Source: Balneolaceae bacterium
GTDB taxonomy: Bacteria > Bacteroidota > Rhodothermia > Balneolales > Balneolaceae
NCBI GenBank assembly: GCA_017640605.1
Contig: JAEPQH010000003.1
Span: forward strand, 62,001 to 126,000
Direction: 5' to 3'
DNA length: 64,000 nucleotides
This document shows positions 8,117 through 15,823 of this stretch, piece by piece. The notes beneath the pieces were generated by a model. It was not told the origin of the DNA, made no database searches, and saw only the letters and a program-made list of their open reading frames with translations. The translations under genes and the position numbers were made by a program. Numbering within the stretch: position 1 is the stretch's first letter; each line of letters opens with the position of its first letter.

Positions 8117-9181
8117 TTAAAGTTCTAATCCATCCAATAATTCAAAATATCCACGAATACCATCATGGATTTCATCCAAGTAGATGAATTCATCGGCAGT
8201 ATGCGAACGTCTTGTATCTCCCGGACCCATTTTTATACACGGGAATGGCATGTGCACCTGATCACTCATTGTTTGAGATCCGTATTGACGAATTCCCAAC
8301 TTCTTTCCTTTTTGAACAATCGGATGATCTAAATCTATGCCCGATGCATTAAGATTTAGCGACCTCGGATTTACATCGCATTCAACATGTTTTCTTATCA
8401 ATCCTACAACTTCCTCATTGCTATAATACTCGTTAGGACGAACATCCACTACAAATGAACATGAATCAGGAACTACGTTATGCAGGCTTCCGGCACTGAT
8501 TTGAGTCACCGTCATATTGATTGCACCGAGCACTTCAGATTTCTTATCGAACTCATACGTTTTAAACCATTCGATATCTTTCATTGCTTTGTAAATTGCG
8601 TTTTCTCCTTCTCCGCGCGCTGCATGACCGCTTTTCCCGTGCGATACACAGTCTAGCACAATTAAGCCTCGCTCAGCAACCGCCATATCCATCGACGTAG
8701 GCTCTCCAACTACCCCTACATCAATTGGGCCAATATCCTCTAGTACAATCGGTACACCATTTTTTCCTGACGATTCTTCTTCGGCACTTGCCAGAAAAAC
8801 CAAGTTATAAGATTGATTTTTTTGCTGAAGCGCCACAAAAACGTTCAATAAACTTACTAGCGGTCCACCTGCATCATTGCTGCCCAAGCCGATCAACTTA
8901 CCATTAGATAAGTTTGCTTTGAAAGGATCGTATGTCCATGAATCAGTTGCTTTCACGGTATCATGATGAGAGTTAAGTAGCAATGTTGGTTTAGCGGGAT
9001 CATAGTTTTTTGAAAATGCCCATACATTATTCATTTTTCTCTTTGGCTCAAATCCATAACTTACTAATGCATCAGTCAGTATTTTAGCTGTTTTATCCTC
9101 TTCGCCGCTGTATGAGGGAGTTTGAATTAATTGTTTGAGTAACTCAATCGCGTTATCGCTATACGTTTTAAGTTGATTCAT
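8117..9181 (-). CDS. M20 family N-acyl-citrulline/ornithine deacylase
   Basis: Zinc-dependent M20 peptidase-family amidohydrolase, 354 residues, cytoplasmic. Metal-ligand segments are visible: LLNSHHDTVKATDSW (first His and Asp), GLGSNDAGGPL (bridging Asp), ASAEEESSGKNG (catalytic Glu pair) and GVVGEPTSMDMAVAERG. The C-terminal SHTADEFIYLDEI carries the last His ligand. The neighbouring carbamoyltransferase is the acylornithine type, so the expected substrate is N-acetyl- or, more likely here, N-succinyl-citrulline rather than acylornithine (an ArgE' role). Its start overlaps the argB stop in ATGA, and 12 bases separate it from argH, so translation is probably coupled. Assignment to ArgE' comes from family plus operon; sequence alone cannot separate it from LysK/DapE-like enzymes. 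Confidence 0.85.
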   Translation of the reverse strand: MNQLKTYSDNAIELLKQLIQTPSYSGEEDKTAKILTDALVSYGFEPKRKMNNVWAFSKNYDPAKPTLLLNSHHDTVKATDSWTYDPFKANLSNGKLIGLGSNDAGGPLVSLLNVFVALQQKNQSYNLVFLASAEEESSGKNGVPIVLEDIGPIDVGVVGEPTSMDMAVAERGLIVLDCVSHGKSGHAARGEGENAIYKAMKDIEWFKTYEFDKKSEVLGAINMTVTQISAGSLHNVVPDSCSFVVDVRPNEYYSNEEVVGLIRKHVECDVNPRSLNLNASGIDLDHPIVQKGKKLGIRQYGSQTMSDQVHMPFPCIKMGPGDTRRSHTADEFIYLDEIHDGIRGYFELLDGLEL

Positions 9182-9939
9182 GCCTCTAACACTGTCCCTT
9201 TCTCTTGATCGTTAAGTGCGCTAAAGTGGGTGAGTTTGACACTTTTAGCACCGTTTTCTAAGGCATGATATCCAAGATCGAGTTTGGGAATCATGCCATC
9301 TACAATTACTCGCTCCTCTTTTAATGCGATGTATTTCTTCCTATCGAGTTTTGGGAGTACCAAGCCTTCTTGTAAAACTCCGGGTTTATCAAAACAAAAA
9401 ATGAGTTCAACTTCATATCGTATTGCTAACTCCTGTGTCAGAAATCCGGCAATATTATCTGCGTTAGTATTAAGCATATTCCCTTTTTTATCATGAGTAA
9501 GCGGAGCAATTACTGGTACGATTCCTTGTTCCAAGAATGTTTTCAGCCAATCAACCTGCACGGTATTGATATCTCCAACCCACCCAAAGTCTACCGGAAT
9601 AGGGTTTCGTTTATCCGCTTCGATAATGTTTAAATCAGCACCGGTAAGTCCAATGGCATTCTGTCCCAAAGCTTGTAATCTAGCCACTATTTTTTTGTTG
9701 ATTAGTCCGCCATAAACCATGGTTACGACATCTAGAGTTTTAGAATCAGTAACACGTCTTCCTTCAATCATGGTAGTGGTGATACCAAGCTGTTTTGAAA
9801 TACTTGAGGCCAGGACTCCTCCACCGTGGACCAATATTTTTGAGCCTTTCATCTGATGAAATTCACTCAGAAATTCGGTTAACCAAGCTTCATTTTCTGC
9901 AATTTTCCCCCCGATTTTAATCACTTTTATCGAATTCAT
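9178..9939 (-). CDS. argB: N-acylglutamate kinase
   Basis: Amino-acid-kinase-family enzyme phosphorylating N-acetyl- or N-succinyl-glutamate in arginine synthesis. VIKIGGKIAEN at the N-terminus is the nucleotide-phosphate loop, and ILVHGGGVLASSISKQLGI binds the acylglutamate. The GMIPKLDLGYHALENGAKSVKL segment near the end is the conserved ArgB C-terminal part. 253 residues from ATG at 9939, a normal size. The frame is open further upstream, but that stretch overlaps argF' and lacks homology. The start overlaps the argF' stop (ATGA), and its own stop overlaps the start of the deacylase gene the same way. Confidence 0.94.
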   Translation of the reverse strand: MNSIKVIKIGGKIAENEAWLTEFLSEFHQMKGSKILVHGGGVLASSISKQLGITTTMIEGRRVTDSKTLDVVTMVYGGLINKKIVARLQALGQNAIGLTGADLNIIEADKRNPIPVDFGWVGDINTVQVDWLKTFLEQGIVPVIAPLTHDKKGNMLNTNADNIAGFLTQELAIRYEVELIFCFDKPGVLQEGLVLPKLDRKKYIALKEERVIVDGMIPKLDLGYHALENGAKSVKLTHFSALNDQEKGTVLEA

Positions 9940-10886
9940 AGCGATTCCTTCAATATTTGGTGAAGCACAGTTTGCATTGAAATAATCCTGTTTTCGGCTT
10001 GATGTAAAACGATACTGCTTTCGCCATCCAACACCCCATCTTCTACAATTACATTTCTTCGAACCGGCAAACAATGCATGAACTTTGCCTGATTGGTCAG
10101 ATTCATTTTTTCCTGTGTTATCATCCAAGACGGATCGGTAGTTAGTATTTTACCGTAGTTGGTATAACTACTCCAGTTTTTGGCGTAGATAAAATCAGCA
10201 TCAGCAAAAGCTTCCTGCTGTTCATAAACGACCGGTACCGATCCAATTACTTCATCAGCAAGCTCATAACCCGCAGGATGTGTAACTACCAACTCAACTT
10301 CCGAAGCTCTCATCCATCGAACAAAGGAATTTGCAACGGCTTGTGGTAATGCTTTGGGATGAGGAGCCCAACTGAGCACCACTTTTGGCCTTTCCTGTAC
10401 TTTATGCTCATTGATTGTGATTAAGTCAGCGAAAGCTTGCAATGGATGTCCCGTTGCGGACTCCATATTGATGATCGGTTTCCCGGAATAAGTTGCGAAT
10501 GCACTCAATACTTCTTCACTGTAATCCTTTGTACGATCTTTGAGCGAGGCAAACGAACGGATTGCTAATACATCAAAGTAACGGCCTAACACTCCAGCAG
10601 CTTCCTTCACGTGTTCGGCAGAATCTCCATTCATAATTACACTATCGCCAAATTCAAGCTTCCATCCGCCGGAGTTTACATCCAGCAATACTACATCCAT
10701 GCCTAAATTCAAGGCAGCGCGTTGAGCACTAAGGCGCGTTCGTAAACTTGGATTCAGGAAAATCAACCCGATAGATTTATTCTTTCCAAGGGAGCGGTTT
10801 GCATTGGGATTTAATTTAATCTGCTTTGCTTTTTCAAGTAAAGCACGTAAATCTGTTACATCATTGATACTTAAAAACTGCTTCAT
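9936..10886 (-). CDS. argF': N-acylornithine carbamoyltransferase (probably N-succinylornithine type)
   Basis: Transfers carbamoyl from carbamoyl phosphate to an N-acylated ornithine. 316 residues with the Bacteroidota-type signatures: FLNPSLRTRLSAQ (carbamoyl-phosphate loop near 43-55), WKLEFGDSVIMNGDSAEH, MESATGHPLQAFADL, SWAPHPKALPQAVANSF, and FMHCLPVRRNVIV. These distinguish it from ordinary ornithine carbamoyltransferase (no SMG loop). Residue 90, in GDSAEH, is Ala. The equivalent residue is Glu92 in the Xanthomonas acetylornithine enzyme and Pro90 in the Bacteroides fragilis succinylornithine enzyme, and replacing Glu92 by Ala is reported to switch the enzyme to succinylornithine. Succinylornithine is therefore the predicted substrate. 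ATGA overlaps on both sides tie it to argD and argB. Confidence 0.92.
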   Translation of the reverse strand: MKQFLSINDVTDLRALLEKAKQIKLNPNANRSLGKNKSIGLIFLNPSLRTRLSAQRAALNLGMDVVLLDVNSGGWKLEFGDSVIMNGDSAEHVKEAAGVLGRYFDVLAIRSFASLKDRTKDYSEEVLSAFATYSGKPIINMESATGHPLQAFADLITINEHKVQERPKVVLSWAPHPKALPQAVANSFVRWMRASEVELVVTHPAGYELADEVIGSVPVVYEQQEAFADADFIYAKNWSSYTNYGKILTTDPSWMITQEKMNLTNQAKFMHCLPVRRNVIVEDGVLDGESSIVLHQAENRIISMQTVLHQILKESL

Positions 10887-12010
10887 GCCAGTACATTTTT
10901 AAGAGCTTCTATACATAGATGCACTTCTTTTTCGCTGATGTTCAGCGGTGGCAATAATCGTAGCGTATTTTTGTTCGAAGATGATCCCGTAAACACATGC
11001 TGTTCATAAAGCATCTTTTTTCTCATCTCAGCTACCGGGAAATCAAACTCTACACCGAGCATGAGTCCTTTCCCACGCACTTCTTTCACTTCATTTATCG
11101 ATTCTAGCTCTTTCCTAAACAGGATTCCGGTTTGAGCTACTTTTTTGATTAGCTGTTCGCTTTCGATCACTTCTAAGACCGCCAACGAAGCTGCACAAGC
11201 AAGGTGATTCCCTCCAAAAGTAGTACCCAGCATTCCAGCTTTTGCTTTTAATTTCGGATGGATGAGAATCCCCCCAACGGGAAACCCATTCCCCATTCCT
11301 TTTGCTATTGAGATAATATCGGGCTGAACAAACGAATGCTGATGTGCAAAAAACCTCCCCGATCGTCCATAGCCCGATTGTACCTCATCAAGAATTAGAA
11401 CCGTGTCGGTTTCGTCGCACAATACCCTTAGATGGCTTAAAAACTCTGTTGATGGTTCAACTACGCCTCCAACGCCTTGTATTCCTTCGATAATCACGCA
11501 GCATATGTCTCCATTCTCTAAGGCTGTTTTTGTGCCATCAAAATCTTCAAAATTGAACCGCACAATATTGGCGCCTTCATTCACCGGAAAAACAATATTC
11601 GGATTATCGGTTACCGCAACCGCAAGAGAGGTTCTGCCATGGAAGCCACCAGTAAACGCCATCACTTTGTCCCGGCCATTATGCGCAGATGCGAGTTTCA
11701 TTGCATTTTCGTTGGCTTCAGCCCCTGAATTACAGAGAAATAAATTCCAGTTAAAATAACCGCTTACTTCACCCATTTTATGAGCTAAATCCTTCTGTAA
11801 ACTGATGGGAACAGAGTTCGAATAAAACGCTAGCTTGCCTAATTGGACGGTAATTCGCTCTACAAAATGAGGGTGACCGTGCCCAATAGAAATCACAGCA
11901 TGACCACCATAAAAATCGAGGTATTTATTCCCTTGGCGATCGAACAGCAACGCTCCATCTGCTTCAACCGGTTCAACATCAAACAACGAGTATACTTCAA
12001 ACAGCTTCAT
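10883..12010 (-). CDS. argD: N-acylornithine aminotransferase
   Basis: Class III PLP-dependent aminotransferase forming N-acylornithine from its semialdehyde with glutamate as amino donor. 375 residues. Landmarks: NSGAEANENAMKLA (PLP phosphate contact, about 95-107), FTGGFHGRT near 119, the LILDEVQSGYGRSG stretch with the ring-nitrogen Asp208, and SIAKGMGNGFPVGG with the Schiff-base Lys237. The family acts on acetyl-, succinyl- and free ornithine, so specificity follows from the operon. Translationally coupled to proC upstream and argF' downstream through ATGA overlaps. The product name could also be succinylornithine transaminase if the succinyl route operates. Confidence 0.94.
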   Translation of the reverse strand: MKLFEVYSLFDVEPVEADGALLFDRQGNKYLDFYGGHAVISIGHGHPHFVERITVQLGKLAFYSNSVPISLQKDLAHKMGEVSGYFNWNLFLCNSGAEANENAMKLASAHNGRDKVMAFTGGFHGRTSLAVAVTDNPNIVFPVNEGANIVRFNFEDFDGTKTALENGDICCVIIEGIQGVGGVVEPSTEFLSHLRVLCDETDTVLILDEVQSGYGRSGRFFAHQHSFVQPDIISIAKGMGNGFPVGGILIHPKLKAKAGMLGTTFGGNHLACAASLAVLEVIESEQLIKKVAQTGILFRKELESINEVKEVRGKGLMLGVEFDFPVAEMRKKMLYEQHVFTGSSSNKNTLRLLPPLNISEKEVHLCIEALKNVLA

Positions 12011-12810
12011 TCTGATATGGTATTAATTTTGTTGTATGATGCCACAATTCCCTTAATCAACGCAGAGCTTAATCCTTGGTGCTCCATTTCATTCAAACCT
12101 GCAATCGTACACCCCATTGGCGTAGTTACTTTATCAATTTCGCGTTCAGGATGGGCCGATCCTTCTACCAATAACGAAGCTGCGCCTCTGGCTGTTTGCA
12201 TCGCCAGTTTTTGTGCTTCTTCGGCTTCAAATCCAAGTTCGATTCCGCCCTGGGTTGCTGCGCGTATGTATCTCAAGAAAAAAGCAATTCCACTTGCCGC
12301 AAGTACGGTTGCTGCTTTCATCAAACGCTCCTCAATGATCATCGTCTCGCCAATCGATGAAAACAATTTTTCTACTTTTGTAAGATGAGCAGCAGCTAGT
12401 TCATTGCCACAAATACAGGTCATTGATTCAGAAATTGCAGCCGCGGTATTTGGCATTGCTCTTATAATGGGCAACGATTGAGAAGTAGCATTTTGAAGTC
12501 GATCTAACGAAACACCTGTAACCGTAGAAATTAACACATGGTCAACGATATCAATATTTTGATCGAGTTCTCCCAGCACCTTTTCCACTTGTTTGGGTTG
12601 CACACAAAGCACAATATACGTGGCACGTTCAACGGCTGACTTATTATCATCCGTAGTAGTAAAACCTTCGTTAGTGAGGTGCTCAATTCGTGATAAATGT
12701 CTACGAGTTAAAACTATTTTTTCTTTGGGGATGTGCTTGGAAAAACCACGAGCTAATGCCACGCCTAGGTTTCCTGCTCCGATAATCGCTATTTCGAATT
12801 CTTTCTTCAT
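12007..12810 (-). CDS. proC: Pyrroline-5-carboxylate reductase
   Basis: Reduces 1-pyrroline-5-carboxylate to proline with NAD(P)H, cytoplasmic. 267 residues. The Rossmann fold is at the N-terminus (IAIIGAGNLGVALARGF); further motifs are the RAMPNTAAAISESMT segment after residue 130 and the C-terminal dimer region ending in KVTTPMGCTIAGLNEME, matching the family signature around TxPGGxT but with TPMGCT. It sits inside the arginine operon between argC and argD, with TAATG overlap to argC and ATGA overlap to argD, so proline and arginine synthesis from glutamate are co-expressed. It could also recycle pyrroline formed from unacylated semialdehyde. Confidence 0.92.
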   Translation of the reverse strand: MKKEFEIAIIGAGNLGVALARGFSKHIPKEKIVLTRRHLSRIEHLTNEGFTTTDDNKSAVERATYIVLCVQPKQVEKVLGELDQNIDIVDHVLISTVTGVSLDRLQNATSQSLPIIRAMPNTAAAISESMTCICGNELAAAHLTKVEKLFSSIGETMIIEERLMKAATVLAASGIAFFLRYIRAATQGGIELGFEAEEAQKLAMQTARGAASLLVEGSAHPEREIDKVTTPMGCTIAGLNEMEHQGLSSALIKGIVASYNKINTISE

Positions 12811-13775
12811 TAAAATGCACCTGGTTTAAGGAAAAGTCCGGTTGTTTCTTCCAATCCGAACATCAGATTCATGTTTTGCACAGCCTGCCCCGACGCACCT
12901 TTCAATAGATTGTCTATCACTGAAGTCATCATTAACTGATCTCCTTCTTTTATAATGTTGATGAGTGCGCGATTTGTGTTCACCACTTGTTTGAGATCTA
13001 CCTCTTGTTCAACTACATCCACAAATGGATGTTCGAAGTAGTAATCATTAAATAAATTTGAAGCATCATCAGCGCTCAGATCTGTACTTAGATAAACCGC
13101 CGCTAGAATTCCTCGAGTAAAAGCACCTCGCATTGGAATAAAATGAATGGGTTCATCGAAACCCGACTGCAATTGGCCAACACTTTCTTTGATTTCCTTC
13201 AAATGCTGATGCGTAAAAGCTTTATACACCGAGGCATTATTACTTCGCCAGCTAAAGTGAGTGGTTGCACTTGGTTTTTGACCTGCACCTGTACTTCCGG
13301 TAATTGCAGAAATATGAACCGGTTGTTGAATTAATGAATGTGAAGCCAAAGGCAATAGAGCAAGTTGGATAGCAGTTGCAAAACATCCCGGATTGGACAC
13401 TTTAGTTGCTGGTTTGATGAAAGCTCTGTTCAGTTCCGGTAGACCATAAACGAACTCATTGCCTTTTACTTTGTGCCTGTAATCGGCACTTAAATCAATG
13501 ATTTTGGCCTGCTCAGGAAAGTCATATCGTTCTAAAACTTCCTTCGTTTTTCCATGACCACTGCACAGAAATACAATATCTGAATCGTGATGTACTTCTT
13601 CCGAAAAAGATAATTCTAACCACCCCGCTAAATCCGAATGTACAATAGAAACCGGTTGATTTGCGTGTGATTTACTTACGATTGAGGCAATTTCTACTTC
13701 AGGATGAAGAATCAACAAACGAATGAGTTCGCCGGCTGTGTAACCTGCGCCACCAATTATACTCGCTTTAATCAT
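12810..13775 (-). CDS. argC: N-acyl-gamma-glutamyl-phosphate reductase
   Basis: Reduces the acylglutamyl phosphate made by ArgB to the semialdehyde with NADPH. 321 residues. The N-terminal Rossmann motif is IIGGAGYTAGELIRLL; the catalytic Cys131 is in VSNPGCFATAIQLALLPL, the family signature; and HISAITGSTGAGQKPSATTHF follows. The C-terminal MNLMFGLEETTGL segment matches the conserved end of ArgC. It overlaps argG by eight bases upstream and shares TAATG with proC downstream, consistent with one polycistronic mRNA. Normal length and intact active site. Confidence 0.95.
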   Translation of the reverse strand: MIKASIIGGAGYTAGELIRLLILHPEVEIASIVSKSHANQPVSIVHSDLAGWLELSFSEEVHHDSDIVFLCSGHGKTKEVLERYDFPEQAKIIDLSADYRHKVKGNEFVYGLPELNRAFIKPATKVSNPGCFATAIQLALLPLASHSLIQQPVHISAITGSTGAGQKPSATTHFSWRSNNASVYKAFTHQHLKEIKESVGQLQSGFDEPIHFIPMRGAFTRGILAAVYLSTDLSADDASNLFNDYYFEHPFVDVVEQEVDLKQVVNTNRALINIIKEGDQLMMTSVIDNLLKGASGQAVQNMNLMFGLEETTGLFLKPGAF

Positions 13776-14952
13776 CGTTCACTCCTTGTTGTATCAACAA
13801 CGAGTTACTTAGAATTTTTGTAAAGCCTTTAACATCCTCTCCCGACCAGCCCGCGTTCATCTCGCCGTATTGCCCGGCTTTAGATTGCATTAAATCATAC
13901 TTGGATTCGATGCCTTGCAGCTCAAATCTTTTTGGTTCCAGTTTTACGATTACTTTACCACTTACATGTGTCTGCGCATGCTCCAGAAAGGCTTCAATGT
14001 CGCGCATCACCGGATCCAAAAATTGACCTTCGTGCATCAACATCCCATAAAATTCTCCCAGTTGGTCTTTCCAATATAATTGCCATTTGCCCAGTACATG
14101 TTTTTCTAATAAACGGTGTGCTTCTATAATGATTAATGGAGCTGCAGCCTCGAATCCGACACGGCCTTTAATCCCTATAATGGTATCACCAATATGGATG
14201 TCGCGACCGATTCCGAAAGGCGCTGCCAGTTCTGTTAATCTTTTTATGGTTGAAACAGGATCAAGAATTTCGCCGTTTATCCCTACAGGCTCTCCTTTTT
14301 CAAAATTGATTTCAACAATCTGAGTATCACTATGTTCGATTGATGTCGGCCAGGCTTCTTCCGGCAAATATTGGTTAGAAGTGAGGGTCTCAGCGCCACC
14401 AACCGAGGTTCCCCAAAGACCTTGATTGATCGAATATTTCGCCTTTTTCCAATCTTTATCGATTCCATGACTTTTCAGGTATTCGACTTCCTCTTCTCGG
14501 CTTAATTTCTGATCTCTGATGGGTGTGATGATTTCTAAGTCCGGTGCAATCACATTAAAGATCAGATCAAAGCGTACCTGATCGTTTCCAGCACCCGTAC
14601 TTCCATGTGCGATGGCATCAGCGCCCATTTCTTTTGCATAAGTTGCAATTGCCATAGCTTGAAAAACCCGCTCCGCACTTACAGAGAGTGGATAGGTATG
14701 ATTTTTAAGCACATTCCCGAAAATCAGATATTTGATGCCTTCCTCGTAAAATTGTTGCTCCACATCAAGGCAAACATGATGCTTTATACCCAGTTCTTTA
14801 GCTTTTTGCTCAAGTTCTTTTTGCTCGGCAGCATCAAACCCACCTGTATTTACCGCGGCTGAGTACACTTCATAATCGAGATCTTTAGCCAAATGTATGG
14901 CGCAATAACTGGTATCCAATCCGCCACTAAATGCAAGTACTACTTTTTTCAT
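13768..14952 (-). CDS. argG: Argininosuccinate synthase
   Basis: Joins citrulline and aspartate with ATP to form argininosuccinate. 394 residues, normal for the family. The N-terminal PP-loop VVLAFSGGLDTSYCAIHLA binds ATP; HGSTGAGNDQVRFD, about residues 115-130, binds citrulline and aspartate; the IKGRVGFEAAAPLIIIEAHRLLEK region is conserved in the C-terminal domain. ATG at 14952 was chosen. An in-frame TTG at 14958 would overlap the upstream GNAT gene but adds only two residues. It is the second gene of the operon, two bases after the GNAT stop. No Shine-Dalgarno sequence is apparent, as is common in this phylum. Confidence 0.95.
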   Translation of the reverse strand: MKKVVLAFSGGLDTSYCAIHLAKDLDYEVYSAAVNTGGFDAAEQKELEQKAKELGIKHHVCLDVEQQFYEEGIKYLIFGNVLKNHTYPLSVSAERVFQAMAIATYAKEMGADAIAHGSTGAGNDQVRFDLIFNVIAPDLEIITPIRDQKLSREEEVEYLKSHGIDKDWKKAKYSINQGLWGTSVGGAETLTSNQYLPEEAWPTSIEHSDTQIVEINFEKGEPVGINGEILDPVSTIKRLTELAAPFGIGRDIHIGDTIIGIKGRVGFEAAAPLIIIEAHRLLEKHVLGKWQLYWKDQLGEFYGMLMHEGQFLDPVMRDIEAFLEHAQTHVSGKVIVKLEPKRFELQGIESKYDLMQSKAGQYGEMNAGWSGEDVKGFTKILSNSLLIQQGVNDD

Positions 14953-14954
14953 GT

Positions 14955-15596
14955 TCAAAAGATTTTTGTGTTATTCATTACTGATAAGAAGCTCGCTTTC
15001 TTGAGCTGTACCCAACGATAGAATTTCGAAATATTCTTCTCGCGCTGTTTTTTAGGGCTATTATTTGGATGCGCAGGATCGTATAACATGCCGGTACAAA
15101 GACAGTTTTTACGATCGTTTCTTTGCAAGATATCGTAGTTGGGGCAACTTTCGCACCCTTTCCAAAAGGTTTCATCCTGAGTAAGCTCAGAAAACGTTAC
15201 CGGGCGATACCCCAAATCGGAGTTAATCTTCATCACCGGCAAGCTGGTTGTTATCCCAAACAATTTAGAGTTCGGATACTTCTGTTTTGATAATTCAAAC
15301 GCAGCAGCTTTTATCTTTTTAGCTAAACCTTGTCCTCGAAAATCGGGATGAACGATTAGCCCAGAATTCGCAACATATTTTTTGCTTTCCCAAATTTCGA
15401 TATAACAGAAACCGGCTAATTGGTCGCCGTCTAGTGCAATCACTGCATTTCCGTTTCTCATTTTTGTTTTAATGTACTCCGGATCCCGTTTAGCGATACC
15501 GGTTCCACGTTGTTTAGCAGCCACCTCAATTAGGGTACAAACTGCCTGAGCATATTCTATGTGTGAAGTATTTGCATATTTAATTTGAACGGACAT
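14955..15596 (-). CDS. GNAT acyltransferase heading the arginine operon, candidate N-acylglutamate synthase
   Basis: 213-residue protein with a GNAT fold at residues 1-140: GLIVHPDFRGQGLAKKIKAAAF (about 79-100) is the acyl-CoA-binding motif A with RGQGLA. After the GNAT core comes a Cys cluster, C148-ES-C151 and C165-L-C167, that looks like a metal site, followed by CTGMLYDP and a basic C-terminal tail. No other enzyme in this window could do the first step of arginine synthesis (acylation of glutamate), and this gene is first in the operon. It is therefore the best candidate for the N-acetyl- or N-succinylglutamate synthase. This role is inferred from position; the Cys cluster is unusual for such an enzyme. 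Confidence 0.75.
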   Translation of the reverse strand: MSVQIKYANTSHIEYAQAVCTLIEVAAKQRGTGIAKRDPEYIKTKMRNGNAVIALDGDQLAGFCYIEIWESKKYVANSGLIVHPDFRGQGLAKKIKAAAFELSKQKYPNSKLFGITTSLPVMKINSDLGYRPVTFSELTQDETFWKGCESCPNYDILQRNDRKNCLCTGMLYDPAHPNNSPKKQREKNISKFYRWVQLKKASFLSVMNNTKIF

Positions 15597-15650
15597 TGTT
15601 GAGTGAGTGTAAGTGAGTGAGAGTAAAACGTATTGAAAAGGGCGAAAGGC

Positions 15651-15712
15651 GTCGAAAATTCATCGACATAAGAATGGCATTACCGCCGCCGCGGAATCCG
15701 GAGAACCGGTAA
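15651..15712 (-). promoter_or_regulatory. Leader RNA hairpins in front of the arginine operon
   Basis: Two inverted repeats lie in the leader transcript. The first pairs UUACCG (15707-15712) with CGGUAA (15680-15685), closing over the Arg codons of the leader peptide; inside it CCGG-UUCU-CCGG offers an alternative stem. The second, GUCGA-UGAAUUU-UCGAC at 15651-15667, covers the start of two further mini-frames (MPFLCR, 15660-15680, whose ATG overlaps the leader stop, and an Arg-containing 29-residue frame, 15580-15669, running into the GNAT start). Folding was done by eye. Confidence 0.45.
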
Positions 15713-15745
15713 AAACTCAATACTATGTGCAACAATGTTTTGCAT
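15680..15745 (-). CDS. Candidate arginine leader peptide (21 residues, ends LRIPRRR)
   Basis: A short minus-strand frame, ATG at 15745 to TAA at 15680, lies in the 227-base leader before the arginine operon. It encodes a 21-residue peptide starting MQNIVAHSIE and ending LRIPRRR. Four of the last six residues are Arg, all CGG, and three CGG codons stand directly before the stop. Such a run at the end of a tiny frame upstream of an amino-acid operon is the hallmark of a ribosome-stalling leader peptide. The codons TTA-CCG and CGG-TAA of the frame can pair (UUACCG with CGGUAA), so ribosome position would affect this hairpin. No clear U-tract terminator follows, so the mechanism may be translational or Rho-dependent. 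Confidence 0.65.
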   Translation of the reverse strand: MQNIVAHSIEFLPVLRIPRRR

Positions 15746-15791
15746 GACTAAAAAGAAAAGCACTTCAGATTTTAAATCCAACTGTTGGTTT

Positions 15792-15815
15792 AAAAAAATT
15801 CTGAAACTGAATTTT
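15792..15815 (-). terminator. Weak terminator-like hairpin after the Doc gene
   Basis: On the minus strand AAAATTC-AGTTTCA-GAATTTT forms a seven-pair stem with a T-run, 9 bases after the doc stop. Only one pair is G-C, so it may be inefficient. It would separate the toxin-antitoxin unit from the arginine operon. Confidence 0.3.
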
Positions 15816-15823
15816 AAATCACT
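15806..15823. promoter_or_regulatory. Possible ARG-box-like site
   Basis: On the plus strand TGAAT-TTTA-AATCA resembles the ArgR consensus TGAAT-WWWW-ATTCA with one core mismatch. The 10-base sequence GATTTAAAAT (minus strand) within it is repeated exactly 42 bases downstream (15769-15778), about four helical turns away. The site also overlaps the arm of a weak hairpin. AT-rich context makes this tentative, and no argR gene is in the window. Confidence 0.25.

Noticed and set aside
9940..10128. In-frame extension of argB upstream of its ATG
   Set aside because: It overlaps the argF' coding region and does not resemble argB; the kinase begins NSIKVIKIGGK at the chosen start.
15597..15679. Intrinsic terminator expected for attenuation after the leader peptide
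   Set aside because: The GUCGA/UCGAC hairpin has only five pairs and no U-tract; no convincing terminator could be found, so none is listed.
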